A DNA stretch of 41,182 bases from Gracilibacter sp. BRH_c7a (GCA_001516055.1 LOEZ01000088.1:1-41182); one strand, 5' to 3'. Counted from the first letter of the stretch, positions 17,597-26,554 are shown. The notes: generated from the letters alone by a model not told the origin. Numbers and translations: made by a program.

Positions 17597-17833
17597 TTGA
17601 AAGATTCTGCTTTTATTAAACATCTTCGATTTATGTCTCCAATTGAATTATGGTCTAGTATGGAAGGTAAAACCCTTCTGAATGAATTTAAATATTTGTC
17701 AGGTGAAGAACAATTATTGTTTATTGAAAGTTTACAGAGTGAGTTGATAGATCTGACTCAATTCTATAATAGAATTAAAGAGGCAACCAACACCAACTCT
17801 GAAATAATCAAAAAAAATTATTCAGTGGTTTAG
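17597..17833 (+). CDS. Hypothetical protein, 78 aa
   Basis: A soluble, helical, acidic protein (centre FKYLSGEEQLLFIESLQSEL) that I do not recognise. The start is probably TTG 17597, 8 bases after AAGGATGG; the in-frame ATG at 17585 sits directly on that Shine-Dalgarno sequence and is unlikely. The gap before it (17385-17596) is AT-rich with no other gene. A strong terminator follows at 17909. Confidence 0.6.
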   Translation: MKDSAFIKHLRFMSPIELWSSMEGKTLLNEFKYLSGEEQLLFIESLQSELIDLTQFYNRIKEATNTNSEIIKKNYSVV

Positions 17834-17908
17834 TAAAAAAACTATCCTTTCTAAAACCAAACATCTTCCTTTTTATGATAAAGTGAGCTTTAATTATCCG
17901 GATAACAT

Positions 17909-17948
17909 AAAACCCACAAAACAAGTTACCTGCTGTTTTGTGGGTTTT
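17909..17948. terminator. Bidirectional terminator between the 78-aa gene and the iron operon
   Basis: Perfect 15-bp stem AAAACCCACAAAACA / TGTTTTGTGGGTTTT (17909-17923 with 17934-17948), flanked by A and T runs on both sides, so it can serve the plus-strand gene and the minus-strand iron operon ending at 18000. Confidence 0.8.
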
Positions 17949-17999
17949 CTATTTTCTCATGTGGTCTAATTTCATTAACAAAATTGTATAGTAGTATGT

Positions 18000-18677
18000 C
18001 TACAAGGCAGTTACTTTTTCGTTAACAGTCCTTCCGTCCATCAGTCTGATTAATCTGTCGCCCATTGTACCAATTTCAGGATCATGGGTTACAATTACTA
18101 TGGTATGCCCTTTTTTATGCAGCTTTTTAAATAAATCCAGAATAATCTTACCATTTGCCCTGTCTAAATTACCGGTAGGTTCATCAGCCAGAATAATTGC
18201 AGGCTGGTTAATAAGTGCTCTTGCAATACTTACCCTTTGCTGCTCACCGCCGGAAAGATGAGCAGGAATATGGTCCAGTCGATGCCCCAATCCTACCAGT
18301 TCTAATGTATCTTTTGCCTCCTTTTCATCCACCATGCTGTGAAAATGCTGGGCCAGCATTACATTTTCAAGTGCGGTAAGATAGGGAATCAAATGATATT
18401 GCTGAAATACCAGACCTATATTTTCTCTTCTGAATGCAGCCATCTCATCCTGGGAAAGCCTTGTCACTTCAGTACCATTGATGATAACAGAACCGTCCGT
18501 AGGTCTGTCCAGACAGCTTAATATGTTCAAAAGGGTTGTTTTTCCAGAACCCGAAGGTCCCATGATATTTGCCCATTCTCCCTTTTTTATTGCAATATTT
18601 AAATTGTCTAAAACAAGTGTTTTTCCATTGTAACATTTTGATAAATTCATTGTCGTAATTATATTATTTTTTTCCAT
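18000..18677 (-). CDS. ABC transporter ATPase (LolD/MacB type) of the iron operon
   Basis: Energises the two FtsX-type permeases upstream. 225 residues from ATG 18677; a GTG at 18686 is also in frame, but AAGGGGTG lies 6 bases before the ATG. Motifs: Walker A GPSGSGKT, Q-loop VFQQYHL, signature LSGGEQQRVSIARAL, Walker B ILADEPTGNLD, H-loop VTHD. It begins one base after the permease stop, so it is translationally coupled, and is the last gene before the bidirectional terminator. In the Campylobacter P19/Cj1658-1663 cluster an ATPase of this kind accompanies two permeases. Confidence 0.92.
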   Translation of the reverse strand: MEKNNIITTMNLSKCYNGKTLVLDNLNIAIKKGEWANIMGPSGSGKTTLLNILSCLDRPTDGSVIINGTEVTRLSQDEMAAFRRENIGLVFQQYHLIPYLTALENVMLAQHFHSMVDEKEAKDTLELVGLGHRLDHIPAHLSGGEQQRVSIARALINQPAIILADEPTGNLDRANGKIILDLFKKLHKKGHTIVIVTHDPEIGTMGDRLIRLMDGRTVNEKVTAL

Positions 18678-18678
18678 G

Positions 18679-19959
18679 CTATTCACCCCTTAATGTTATT
18701 ACAGGATCAATATTAACAGCCTGCCCTACCGGAATCTTGCTGGAAATTAACGCAAGCAGCACAGTAGAAACTAAAGTAACGGGAATTACCGCCAGATGAA
18801 AACCAATAAAAGTATCGAAAACACTCTTGCCCACTATCTGAGCCATGAGAACTCCCAAAATATATCCCGCTATGCCACCTATAAGTCCTACAGCTCCGGC
18901 TTCGGCATAAAAGATAGCGGCAATTTTTTTATTTTGAGCTCCAATAGCCTTCATCATTCCAATTTCTTTCCTTCGTTCTAAAACTGTGGTGGTCATGGTA
19001 CTCATAACACTAAGCCCCGAACCAATCAAGGTTAAAACCGTAACCAAAACCATTAGGAACAATATCTTATCTTGTATGTTCCCCTCTGCTTTAGAAATTT
19101 GACTCAAAATCCTGGTCTTTGTACCGGGAATTTGTTTTTCTATTTGCGATGCAGTTATTTCAATAGGGTTTTTGTTAGTTAATACACTGATTTGCACCAG
19201 ATTTACCTGAGCTTTTTTTCCAAAAAGGAGCTGTGCCTCTTTCAATTTTATAAAAACCTGGTTATCCTCAGACCCCCCTGTAGACACAGTCCCTACCAGT
19301 TTAAACTGCTTTGGCGTATATTTTCCCTGGTTCATTTCTGACAGAATGTTTAAAGGCCAACGTTTTGCTGCATCACCATTAAGACTTTGAGATGCAGATG
19401 AAATTCCATCCACTGGTATTTTTTCGGTTTTATCCGTTTTTTCCGTAAAGGATTCTTTCTTGTCAGTTTCTTCTCTTATATTCAAGGTAACTGTATCACC
19501 AATTTTATATCCTAACTTTGCTGCAACTTTATTTCCAACCATGATAGTGCTTTCATCGCTATTATCATTGTTCCAACTGCCTTCTACTTTCCACCACGGA
19601 CTTATCTTTTTAATATTTTCAAACTGGCCGCCGACAATCACCACATTCTGCTCTTCTATCTTTCCTATGCTGTATAAATAGGGAGCGTATCCATAAACGT
19701 CGTTTATCCGGCCGGTATCTTTTAATTTGTCTATTTCATCCATAGATATTAATTGTCCATTATTTTCCCTTATATCGTCAGGGAGCAGCACCAGGTTAGC
19801 TCCAAAAGCTCTTAATTCCTTTGCTACCTTACCGTTTAAGTCTAAAGCTATATTGACTAGTGTAGAAACCATCGAAGCTCCCATGATCACGGCAAATATG
19901 GCAACTAATATCCTGTTTTTTCTGTTTTGAATAGATTTGAATACAATTCGCTTAAGCAC
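18679..19959 (-). CDS. ABC transporter permease, FtsX/MacB type (second permease)
   Basis: 426 residues from GTG 19959. One membrane helix near residues 12-32, a large extracytoplasmic MacB-like domain (about 35-280), then three helices in the C-terminal FtsX domain (from about 298: FLMVLVTVLTLIGSGLSV) with the coupling stretch TTTVLERRKEIGMMKAIGA. The end, DPVITLRGE, is almost the same as in the neighbouring permease, so the two arose by duplication. It follows its paralogue by 22 bases. Role inferred from the operon: helps move ferrous iron or reducing power with FTR1; substrate not proven. Confidence 0.88.
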   Translation of the reverse strand: MLKRIVFKSIQNRKNRILVAIFAVIMGASMVSTLVNIALDLNGKVAKELRAFGANLVLLPDDIRENNGQLISMDEIDKLKDTGRINDVYGYAPYLYSIGKIEEQNVVIVGGQFENIKKISPWWKVEGSWNNDNSDESTIMVGNKVAAKLGYKIGDTVTLNIREETDKKESFTEKTDKTEKIPVDGISSASQSLNGDAAKRWPLNILSEMNQGKYTPKQFKLVGTVSTGGSEDNQVFIKLKEAQLLFGKKAQVNLVQISVLTNKNPIEITASQIEKQIPGTKTRILSQISKAEGNIQDKILFLMVLVTVLTLIGSGLSVMSTMTTTVLERRKEIGMMKAIGAQNKKIAAIFYAEAGAVGLIGGIAGYILGVLMAQIVGKSVFDTFIGFHLAVIPVTLVSTVLLALISSKIPVGQAVNIDPVITLRGE

Positions 19960-19981
19960 CTTTTTGATTCACGTCCTTTCC

Positions 19982-21265
19982 CTATTCACCTCTAAGCACT
20001 ATCACAGGATCGATTTTAAGCGCGTTTCTAATAGGAATCATACTTCCTATCATAGTAATGCCAATAGCAATAATAATGGTTACAGGAAGTACTATGACGT
20101 TTATTGCCACAGTAGAGTTAAAGACCGCATTGCCAATTACCTGTGCCAGCCCGATTCCCAAACCATAGCCAATAATTCCGCCGATAACCCCAATCGCAGC
20201 GACTTCAGCCATAAATAAGGCAATAATCTGATTTGTTCGAGCTCCTATAGCCTTTATAACTCCTATTTCTTTTCGCCTCTCTAAAATACTCGTAGTCATA
20301 GCCGTCATAACTCCAAGCGCTGAGGCAGCAACAGCTACAAGAGTAATAAGCATCATCATCAGTTTAATTTTCTTGATAAAATTCCCCTGGGCACTGGCAA
20401 TCTGCTCAATAGGCAGAGCGTCAGAATCTGTGATTACTTCTTCGATTTGAAGAGCTATTGAACTAATATAGGGAGTACAATACCAACGAATGTATTCTTC
20501 TTTTGTCATTTGTGTAATATCTTTTTTAGCAAAATCATCTTCCGGAGTAATGGCAGCACTGACTTTAATCTCCGATACTTTTCCCTGAAGTCCTGTCAAA
20601 CCCTGCACCGTAGCTAAGTTGGTAAAAATCTGGTTCTCTTCTTCTCCCCCCGTATGCAAAATGCCAACAACCTTCAATTCAATCATTTTCCCATTATAAT
20701 TGATACTGACCGTATCACCTGCTCTATTCTCAAGCTGCTTTGCCACTGCAGAACCTAGAATAGCTTCCGGTTTGTTTTCTTCATCATTTATCCATTCCCC
20801 GTCCACAGTCCACCACGGGGCAATGGTTTTAACACCTACTCTGGCCGATTTGAATGCTTCATCGGGAATGTCAATTTCCTTATCAAACCAGGTTCCTGTT
20901 AAAACCACACTCTCATTTTCCGGACCTACCTTTACAACGGTACTCAAATAGGGAGAAAATCCAAGAATATTATATTTCCAGAATATTTTTTTGATTTTAT
21001 ATAGCTCATCTTCCTTTAAGAAATTTTGCTGCTGATTAGAGCTATAGTTCACACCGCCAATTTCCAGCGAAATATCATCGCCTTTGGGCTTCACAATGAT
21101 ATTGGCTCCATAAGAACTTAGTTCCTTTCCTACTTTTTCCTCTATATTCAGATAGACGCCTGTCAAGGCTGAAATAAGAGAGGCCCCCATGATCACTGCT
21201 ATAACCGCTAAAATAATTCTCTTTCTACGGACTTTAATGGATTTTCTTAATATTCTTCCATACAT
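19982..21265 (-). CDS. ABC transporter permease, FtsX/MacB type (first permease)
   Basis: 427 residues from ATG 21265, behind AGGAGGG. Same layout as its neighbour: N-terminal helix (about residues 14-33), periplasmic-type domain with a PWWTVDGEW motif (the paralogue has PWWKVEGSW), and three C-terminal helices with TTSILERRKEIGVIKAIGA. Expressed with FTR1 from the Fur-boxed upstream region; the ATPase at 18000 is its motor. The pair would form a heterodimer. Confidence 0.88.
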   Translation of the reverse strand: MYGRILRKSIKVRRKRIILAVIAVIMGASLISALTGVYLNIEEKVGKELSSYGANIIVKPKGDDISLEIGGVNYSSNQQQNFLKEDELYKIKKIFWKYNILGFSPYLSTVVKVGPENESVVLTGTWFDKEIDIPDEAFKSARVGVKTIAPWWTVDGEWINDEENKPEAILGSAVAKQLENRAGDTVSINYNGKMIELKVVGILHTGGEEENQIFTNLATVQGLTGLQGKVSEIKVSAAITPEDDFAKKDITQMTKEEYIRWYCTPYISSIALQIEEVITDSDALPIEQIASAQGNFIKKIKLMMMLITLVAVAASALGVMTAMTTSILERRKEIGVIKAIGARTNQIIALFMAEVAAIGVIGGIIGYGLGIGLAQVIGNAVFNSTVAINVIVLPVTIIIAIGITMIGSMIPIRNALKIDPVIVLRGE

Positions 21266-21317
21266 GCAAATGTACCCTCCTGACCACTTGACCCAATTGT
21301 CTATTTACAGCAAGAGG

Positions 21318-22631
21318 TTATTTAACCTGTCCCACTGCTGCAAATACATCTTTCGAAGTCTCTAAATCTTCTACTTCAATTATAATATCATTATTAACCT
21401 TTTCAGTTTCTAACTGAAGGGGATTGCATCCTCCTGGGAACCCAATGGTAGGCATAGGAATAGGGGCATTACAATTCTCACAAATTATATTTTCTGTATT
21501 GCCCTGCTCTTGAAAATATCCTAACGGACCGCATATATCACACGCATCAAATCCGCTGCTGATAATGTTTCCGGTTCTTTTCACCAAAAGAAATGGTATA
21601 GTAACTCCCTCTATTTCATAGCTGTATTTACTCATTACATTTTCAGTCAGACTGTCCATGGGAATTCTAATCTTACCGTCAACAGCCGAAATCGCCTGGG
21701 GAGTTGAATCATATACAGGTCTTGTAGCCTGAGCAAACAAGTTATACCCTAAAATAAGGTTAATGACCAATGCAGACGCAATGACAGATGTCTTCCATCT
21801 TTTGTCCTTTTGAATTTCCGCCAGTCTCTTTCGCTTCTCCACTCTTGACTCTCCGCTCACCTCATCTAAAGGTTTTTTTGCATTTTTGTAATCCAATAAT
21901 ATCATAATAATTGGAAGAGTAAGCAGCATCATGGAGATGATTACGGATGAATTGTCCCTTACGATTAAGCCAATGATTTTCATAGCAAAAGGATTCATAG
22001 GAATAAGACCGACTTCTCCAAATTCATGAAGTCCTCCCGCAAAGAGCCTTAATACCAAAATCATTAAAATCCAGCTTGTGACATTAAAAAATCTGGACAG
22101 ATTGATTTTAAGACTCCCTCTTATAAAGAAAACAGCAAAAATCACTGCAAGTGAGAGTCCGAAAAGTCCGCCTAAAAAGTTCATGAATGCATTATTTTCA
22201 GTAGAAATAGCTGCCATAAACAGCACCGTTTCAATGCCTTCTCTAAATACCATAAAAAAAGTGAATGCGAAAATTCCTATTATCTGTTTTTTAAAGTGAA
22301 CATTGTTCTGACTTACTATGGTATGCAGTTTCTCTTCCATTTCTTTTTTTAAATTTTTTGAAGTTTTTTGCATCCAGATAACCATACTGCCTACAAAAAA
22401 GGCTGCCGTAAAGAACATAATGCCTTCAAGGACTTCATTTTCAGGATCAAAACCTATCAGATTAAAAATAACTGCTCCTAAAACACTGGCAATGACGGCC
22501 AGTACTAAACCTGAGTAAACATATTTCGTTAAATTTGTTTTTTGTACTTTTTTTAAGTAGGCTATTATAATGCCTACTACCAGGGCTGCTTCAATACCCT
22601 CTCTCAAAGTTATTACTAATGCTTCAATCAT
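21318..22631 (-). CDS. FTR1-family iron permease fused to a DUF2318 Cys-rich domain
   Basis: Membrane permease for iron. 437 residues from ATG 22631 (behind AGAAAGGAATGG). Two REGIE motifs (REGIEAALVV at residue 10 and REGIETVLF near 130) give the iron-binding Glu residues of FTR1. About seven helices run to residue 270; after an eighth (SVIASALVINLILGYNLF), the C-terminal 120 residues form a DUF2318-like domain with CDIC, CENC and a third site PGGCNP. In Campylobacter jejuni these are separate proteins (Cj1658 and Cj1660); here they are one chain. No p19 gene lies in the operon. The Fur box at 22741 suggests iron repression. Confidence 0.9.
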   Translation of the reverse strand: MIEALVITLREGIEAALVVGIIIAYLKKVQKTNLTKYVYSGLVLAVIASVLGAVIFNLIGFDPENEVLEGIMFFTAAFFVGSMVIWMQKTSKNLKKEMEEKLHTIVSQNNVHFKKQIIGIFAFTFFMVFREGIETVLFMAAISTENNAFMNFLGGLFGLSLAVIFAVFFIRGSLKINLSRFFNVTSWILMILVLRLFAGGLHEFGEVGLIPMNPFAMKIIGLIVRDNSSVIISMMLLTLPIIMILLDYKNAKKPLDEVSGESRVEKRKRLAEIQKDKRWKTSVIASALVINLILGYNLFAQATRPVYDSTPQAISAVDGKIRIPMDSLTENVMSKYSYEIEGVTIPFLLVKRTGNIISSGFDACDICGPLGYFQEQGNTENIICENCNAPIPMPTIGFPGGCNPLQLETEKVNNDIIIEVEDLETSKDVFAAVGQVK

Positions 22632-22740
22632 GTTTTCCCATTCCTTTCTGGATATTATTTCTATTTGAAATCATGCTTTAAGTACCTTTTAAACTTTTAT
22701 ATTTTTTTAGCGATCGATGTTATTCCTCCCATCTAGTATA

Positions 22741-22757
22741 TTGATAATCATTATCAA
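22741..22757. promoter_or_regulatory. Fur box upstream of the iron operon
   Basis: TTGATAATCATTATCAA is a perfect 8-1-8 palindrome matching the Fur core (TGATAATNATTATCA). It lies 110 bases upstream of the FTR1 start, on the minus-strand promoter side. Confidence 0.85.
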
Positions 22758-22774
22758 TGAAAACTTGTAATTAT

Positions 22775-22810
22775 ACCCTCTAATTAAATTAATAGAAACT
22801 GATAGAGGGT
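22775..22810. repeat. Inverted repeat between the two Fur-like sites
   Basis: ACCCTCT (22775-22781) and AGAGGGT (22804-22810), 22-base loop. Could be a leader hairpin in either direction. Confidence 0.3.
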
Positions 22811-22840
22811 TATATTATTTATTAAATTCCAAGTTAGTAA

Positions 22841-22857
22841 ATGATACTTGTTATCAT
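22841..22857. promoter_or_regulatory. Second, weaker Fur-like site
   Basis: ATGATACTTGTTATCAT: ATGATA and TATCAT arms match a Fur dyad, centre imperfect. 210 bases upstream of the FTR1 start; may bind Fur cooperatively with the site at 22741. Confidence 0.5.
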
Positions 22858-22936
22858 TTAGTTCAATTATAATTGATCTATTAAATTAATGCAATAGGTC
22901 CTCAAAATATTAATTTTATTATCTTTTCTGTTTTGA

Positions 22937-22965
22937 TTGACATATTAATTAAATATAGATATAGT
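22937..22965 (+). promoter_or_regulatory. Sigma-A promoter of lspA-cadC-cadA
   Basis: Consensus TTGACA (22937-22942), 17-base spacer, TATAGT (22960-22965). Confidence 0.8.
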
Positions 22966-22971
22966 AATATA

Positions 22972-22985
22972 TGAATATATATTCA
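22972..22985. promoter_or_regulatory. CadC/CzrA-type operator of the cad operon
   Basis: TGAATATATATTCA is a perfect palindrome of the form TGAA-N6-TTCA, the core known for CzrA/SmtB-like repressors, with flanking ATA bases. It covers the start-site region of the promoter at 22937. Confidence 0.75.
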
Positions 22986-23074
22986 AGTGTAAAATTGATG
23001 ATGATGGAGATTAATAAAATTAAGGTATTTGTTAATAAGAATGTTTGCTAATTAAAGTCGCATTGGAGGTTGAA

Positions 23075-23539
23075 ATGTATTATTTTATGTTAATGGCTTC
23101 ATTAGTGGCTGTAGACCAGGTGTTTAAGTATCTGGCAGAATTTTATCTCAAACCCATGGGTACATTTCCAATCATTAAAGATGTGTTTCACTTAACCTAT
23201 GGGCAAAATACTGGCGCAGCATTTAGTATTTTACAAGGTAGGCAAGGATTCCTCATTGCCATTACTTCTATTATCACTATAGCTCTGGTAGTCTATTTAA
23301 TTAAGAATTATAAAACACAAAATTATCTGTTACTTATACCCCTCACCCTAGTTATATCTGGGTCCTTGGGGAACCTTATTGACAGAGTACGTCTAAACTA
23401 CGTAGTTGACTTTTTAGACTTTACATTAATTAATTACCCTATTTTTAATACGGCAGATATTTTCGTTGTATCAGGCGCTACATTACTTGCTTATTTCATG
23501 TTATACGCCAATCCGAACAATTCACAAAAGGAGGGCTAG
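23075..23539 (+). CDS. lspA: Lipoprotein signal peptidase (signal peptidase II)
   Basis: Membrane aspartic protease that cuts lipoprotein signal peptides. 154 residues from ATG 23075, behind TTGGAGG (an in-frame TTG at 23045 is less likely). Four hydrophobic segments; the family motifs N-T-G-A-A-F-S, GSLGNLIDRVRL and VDFLDF ... FNTADIFVVSG contain both catalytic Asp residues. It is the first gene of an operon with cadC and cadA. LspA homologues travel with metal-efflux ATPases elsewhere (PbrC in the pbr lead-resistance operon), so this is probably the accessory, not the housekeeping, copy. Confidence 0.92.
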   Translation: MYYFMLMASLVAVDQVFKYLAEFYLKPMGTFPIIKDVFHLTYGQNTGAAFSILQGRQGFLIAITSIITIALVVYLIKNYKTQNYLLLIPLTLVISGSLGNLIDRVRLNYVVDFLDFTLINYPIFNTADIFVVSGATLLAYFMLYANPNNSQKEG

Positions 23540-23541
23540 AC

Positions 23542-23613
23542 ATGGCAAAACATTCGAGGTATCTCCCAGCTGTACATTATCACAAAAGGAGGGGAGTAGT
23601 AAATGCAGGATAA
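23542..23613 (+). CDS. Possible 23-aa leader/coupling peptide
   Basis: ATG 23542 follows AAAAGGAGGG at ideal spacing and opens a frame of 23 codons, basic and His-rich (MAKHSRYLPAVHYHKRRG ...), ending inside the start of cadC (23603). The stretch TCACAAAAGGAGGG before it is repeated at the cadC ribosome binding site (23580-23594), so a short duplication may have made it. May only couple translation to cadC. Confidence 0.35.
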   Translation: MAKHSRYLPAVHYHKRRGVVNAG

Positions 23614-23977
23614 TAAGAAAATTCACTTAGAAAGGTGCGATTGTACTGTCATTCACGAAGACATAGTAAACTCAGTAAGTGATAGTATGCCGCATGATGA
23701 AATATTATATGATTTAGCAGAGGTATTTAAAGTTTTTGGGGATACTACAAGAATTAAAATACTTTACGCCTTATTTGCTTCAGAGATGTGCGTTTGCGAT
23801 ATTGCAGTATTACTTAATATGACTCAGTCTGCAATATCCCATCAGCTGCGTGTCTTGAAACAAGCAAGGTTAGTGAAGTATAGAAAAGAAGGCAAAGTAG
23901 TTTATTACTCTTTGGATGATGACCATATTAAACAAATCTTTGATCAAGGTTTAATTCATAGTACAGAAAAAAAATAA
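23603..23977 (+). CDS. cadC: ArsR/SmtB-family metal-sensing repressor of cadA
   Basis: 124 residues from ATG 23603, behind AAAAGGAGGGG. Metal ligands suggest two sites: N-terminal CDC plus CVC in helix 3 (EMCVCDIAVL), the Cd/Pb site of CadC; and the alpha-5 pattern DDDHIKQIFDQGLIH, the Zn regulatory site of SmtB/CzrA. DNA-binding helix SQSAISHQLRVL, wing KYRKEGKVVYYSL. Lies between lspA and cadA, 18 bases before the latter, and a fitting operator is present at 22972. The protein at 29378 is a close relative. Confidence 0.92.
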   Translation: MQDNKKIHLERCDCTVIHEDIVNSVSDSMPHDEILYDLAEVFKVFGDTTRIKILYALFASEMCVCDIAVLLNMTQSAISHQLRVLKQARLVKYRKEGKVVYYSLDDDHIKQIFDQGLIHSTEKK

Positions 23978-23995
23978 GATATAGGAGGGTAAACC

Positions 23996-26362
23996 ATGTC
24001 ATCTGGTAATAAAAAGGAACTAATATTGGAAGGCTTAGACTGTGCTAATTGCTCGGCCAAAATTGAATTTGAAGCTAATCAAATACCCGGAGTAAAAGCT
24101 TCGATGAACTTTTTGACCAAGACACTTACAATTGAAGCTGAAAACGAACAGGAGTTAGATAGCATATTAGCGCAAATCTATACTATCGTTAACAAGCATG
24201 AACCTGATGTTAGGGTAAGGGAAAAGACAATGAATAAAGGCTCCAAGAAATCATTAATACTTGAGGGCTTGGGATGTGCAAACTGTGCAGCAAAGATAGA
24301 ATCAGGAGTTAAAAAGTTAGAGGGAGTTAAGGTTGCTTCAGTAGATTTTGTTTCAAGCAAACTCACCCTGGAAACTGATGCTAATGTTAATTTCGAAAAG
24401 CTAAATGAAGACATAGTCACTATAGTAAAAAAAATTGAACCGGATGTTAAAGTTATAAGTGCTGAAGAGGTCATTAAAGAAAAAGTAAAAGAGAACGACG
24501 GCAAAGAGGAAGATAATAATAAGAAAGAAATAATAAGACTTGGTATAAGTGGAGCTTTTTTTGCTATAGGCCTAGCATTAAATTTACCAGGCTGGATGGA
24601 ATTTACCGTATTTCTAATAAGTTATATTATATCTGGTGGAGAAATTGTACTAAAGGCTTTGAAGAATATCTCAAGAGGCCAAGTCTTTGACGAAAACTTT
24701 CTTATGAGTGTTGCTACCATTGGCGCATTTTTTATCGGTGAATATCCGGAAGGTGTAGCTGTTATGCTGTTTTTCCGTGTAGGAGAGTTTTTCCAAGAAT
24801 TGGCTGTAACTCGGTCCAGAAAGTCAATAAGTGAATTGATGGATATAAGACCAGACTTTGCTAATCTCAAGATTGGGGATGACGTAAAAAGGGTATCCCC
24901 AGAAGAAGTAGGCATAGGTGATATTATTGTAGTAAAGCCGGGTGAAAAAGTTCCTCTAGATGGCAAAATAGTAGAAGGAAACTCAATGGTTGATACATCT
25001 GCTTTAACAGGTGAATCCGTTCCAAGAGAAATAGAAGCAGGGAATGATGTATTAAGTGGTTTTATTAATAAAAACGGTGTTCTAACTATTGAAGTTACTA
25101 AGGAATTTAGCGAATCAACTGTGGCTAAGATTTTGGATCTAGTACAGAATGCCAGCAGCAGAAAAGCTCCAACCGAAAAATTTATAACTAAATTTGCCAG
25201 ATACTATACACCGGTAGTTGTAGTTATCGCTGTACTTCTTGCAATCATACCACCCCTTGTTATTACGGGAGCAACATTCTCAGATTGGATATATAGAGCT
25301 TTAGTATTCTTGGTAATTTCATGCCCCTGTGCGCTAGTAATATCTATTCCCCTTGGTTTCTTTGGCGGAATCGGTGGCGCATCTCGAAGTGGTGTATTGG
25401 TAAAGGGAAGCAATTATTTGGAAGCGTTAAATAATGTGGAAATAGTTATTTTTGATAAAACCGGTACTTTAACAAAAGGTGTATTTAATGTAACGGAAAT
25501 AAATCCTCAAAATAATTATACAAAAGAAGATATAATTGAATATGCTGCCTATGCAGAGAGCTACTCAAACCATCCAATCGCAGATTCAATTTTAAAAGCC
25601 TATGAAAAAGAAGTTGATAAGAGTAAAATAGAAAGCTATGACGAAATAGCCGGACATGGTATAAAGGTTAAGGTTGAAGGCAAAGAAATACTTGCAGGTA
25701 ATATTAAACTGATGAACAAAGAAAATATTAATGTGAGTAAGATGGAATCCATTGGTACTGTAGTGTATGTAGCCTTAAATAATATGTATGCAGGAGCTAT
25801 TGTGATTTCAGATGAGGTAAAAGATGATTCAGCGAGTGCGATTAAGGCATTAAAAGCACTTGGCGTGAGGAAAACTGTTATGCTCACAGGAGATGCAAAA
25901 TCTGTTGGGGAAAAAATCGGCAAACAGTTAGGATTAGATGAAGTTTATTCAGAGTTATTACCTACCGAAAAAGTTGAAAAGCTTGAATTGATTGATAAAC
26001 AAAAGTCAGCGAAAGGGAAGCTTGTCTTTGTAGGTGATGGTATAAATGATGCACCGGTACTTGCAAGAGCTGACATCGGAATAGCAATGGGAGGACTAGG
26101 ATCGGATGCAGCTATTGAAGCTGCAGATGTAGTAATTATGACCGATGAACCATCTAAGATAGCTACAGGTATAAAAATTGCAAAGAGAACACGAACAATT
26201 GTCTGGCAGAATATAATAGTTGCTATGGGTGTTAAGTTTATATTCTTAGCCCTGGGCGCAGCTGGTATAGCTACATTGTGGGAAGCGGTATTTGCTGATG
26301 TTGGGGTAACAGTCATAGCTGTACTGAATTCCATGAGAGTAATGAAAGTCAAGAATTTATAG
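23996..26362 (+). CDS. cadA: Heavy-metal P1B-type ATPase (Cd2+/Zn2+/Pb2+ exporter)
   Basis: Pumps divalent soft metals out across the membrane using ATP. 788 residues, behind ATAGGAGGG. Two N-terminal HMA domains with CANC at residues 16-19 and again near 94-97; transmembrane metal site CPC (443-445, in ISCPCALVIS); actuator TGES; phosphorylation site DKTGTLT (Asp487); nucleotide domain with the HP motif SNHPIA; and hinge GDGINDAPVL. All catalytic motifs are intact. The CPC plus a C-terminal helix pair without extra His is typical for Cd/Zn/Pb (P1B-2) pumps. Last gene of lspA-cadC-cadA; a broken relative lies at 30236. Confidence 0.95.
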   Translation: MSSGNKKELILEGLDCANCSAKIEFEANQIPGVKASMNFLTKTLTIEAENEQELDSILAQIYTIVNKHEPDVRVREKTMNKGSKKSLILEGLGCANCAAKIESGVKKLEGVKVASVDFVSSKLTLETDANVNFEKLNEDIVTIVKKIEPDVKVISAEEVIKEKVKENDGKEEDNNKKEIIRLGISGAFFAIGLALNLPGWMEFTVFLISYIISGGEIVLKALKNISRGQVFDENFLMSVATIGAFFIGEYPEGVAVMLFFRVGEFFQELAVTRSRKSISELMDIRPDFANLKIGDDVKRVSPEEVGIGDIIVVKPGEKVPLDGKIVEGNSMVDTSALTGESVPREIEAGNDVLSGFINKNGVLTIEVTKEFSESTVAKILDLVQNASSRKAPTEKFITKFARYYTPVVVVIAVLLAIIPPLVITGATFSDWIYRALVFLVISCPCALVISIPLGFFGGIGGASRSGVLVKGSNYLEALNNVEIVIFDKTGTLTKGVFNVTEINPQNNYTKEDIIEYAAYAESYSNHPIADSILKAYEKEVDKSKIESYDEIAGHGIKVKVEGKEILAGNIKLMNKENINVSKMESIGTVVYVALNNMYAGAIVISDEVKDDSASAIKALKALGVRKTVMLTGDAKSVGEKIGKQLGLDEVYSELLPTEKVEKLELIDKQKSAKGKLVFVGDGINDAPVLARADIGIAMGGLGSDAAIEAADVVIMTDEPSKIATGIKIAKRTRTIVWQNIIVAMGVKFIFLALGAAGIATLWEAVFADVGVTVIAVLNSMRVMKVKNL

Positions 26363-26383
26363 CATTTAGTATGTTATCTAAAG

Positions 26384-26554
26384 TACGCGTTTTTCATCAT
26401 CCAAATTTTTGAGGGCTTTAAGAACACTAAGGACAACGTAAAAGGAATGCTTCCGCTTCTTATTCAAAACGCAGGGTTTAGAAACGTAGTTGAAACTAAA
26501 CAAACAATGACAATGTTTGGTACTTTATCCTTATATACGGCAGTCAAAACATAG
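26384..26554 (+). pseudogene. Class I SAM-dependent methyltransferase, C-terminal remnant
   Basis: In one frame VFIIQIFEGFKNTKDN, GMLPLLIQNAGFRNVVETKQ and FGTLSLYTAVK end at TAG (26552-26554). This is the conserved end of methyltransferases of the UbiE/arsM-like group (NTxDN ... LLxxAGFxxV ... FGTxSLYxA). The N-terminal two thirds, including the SAM site, are gone. It lies just behind cadA. Confidence 0.6.
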
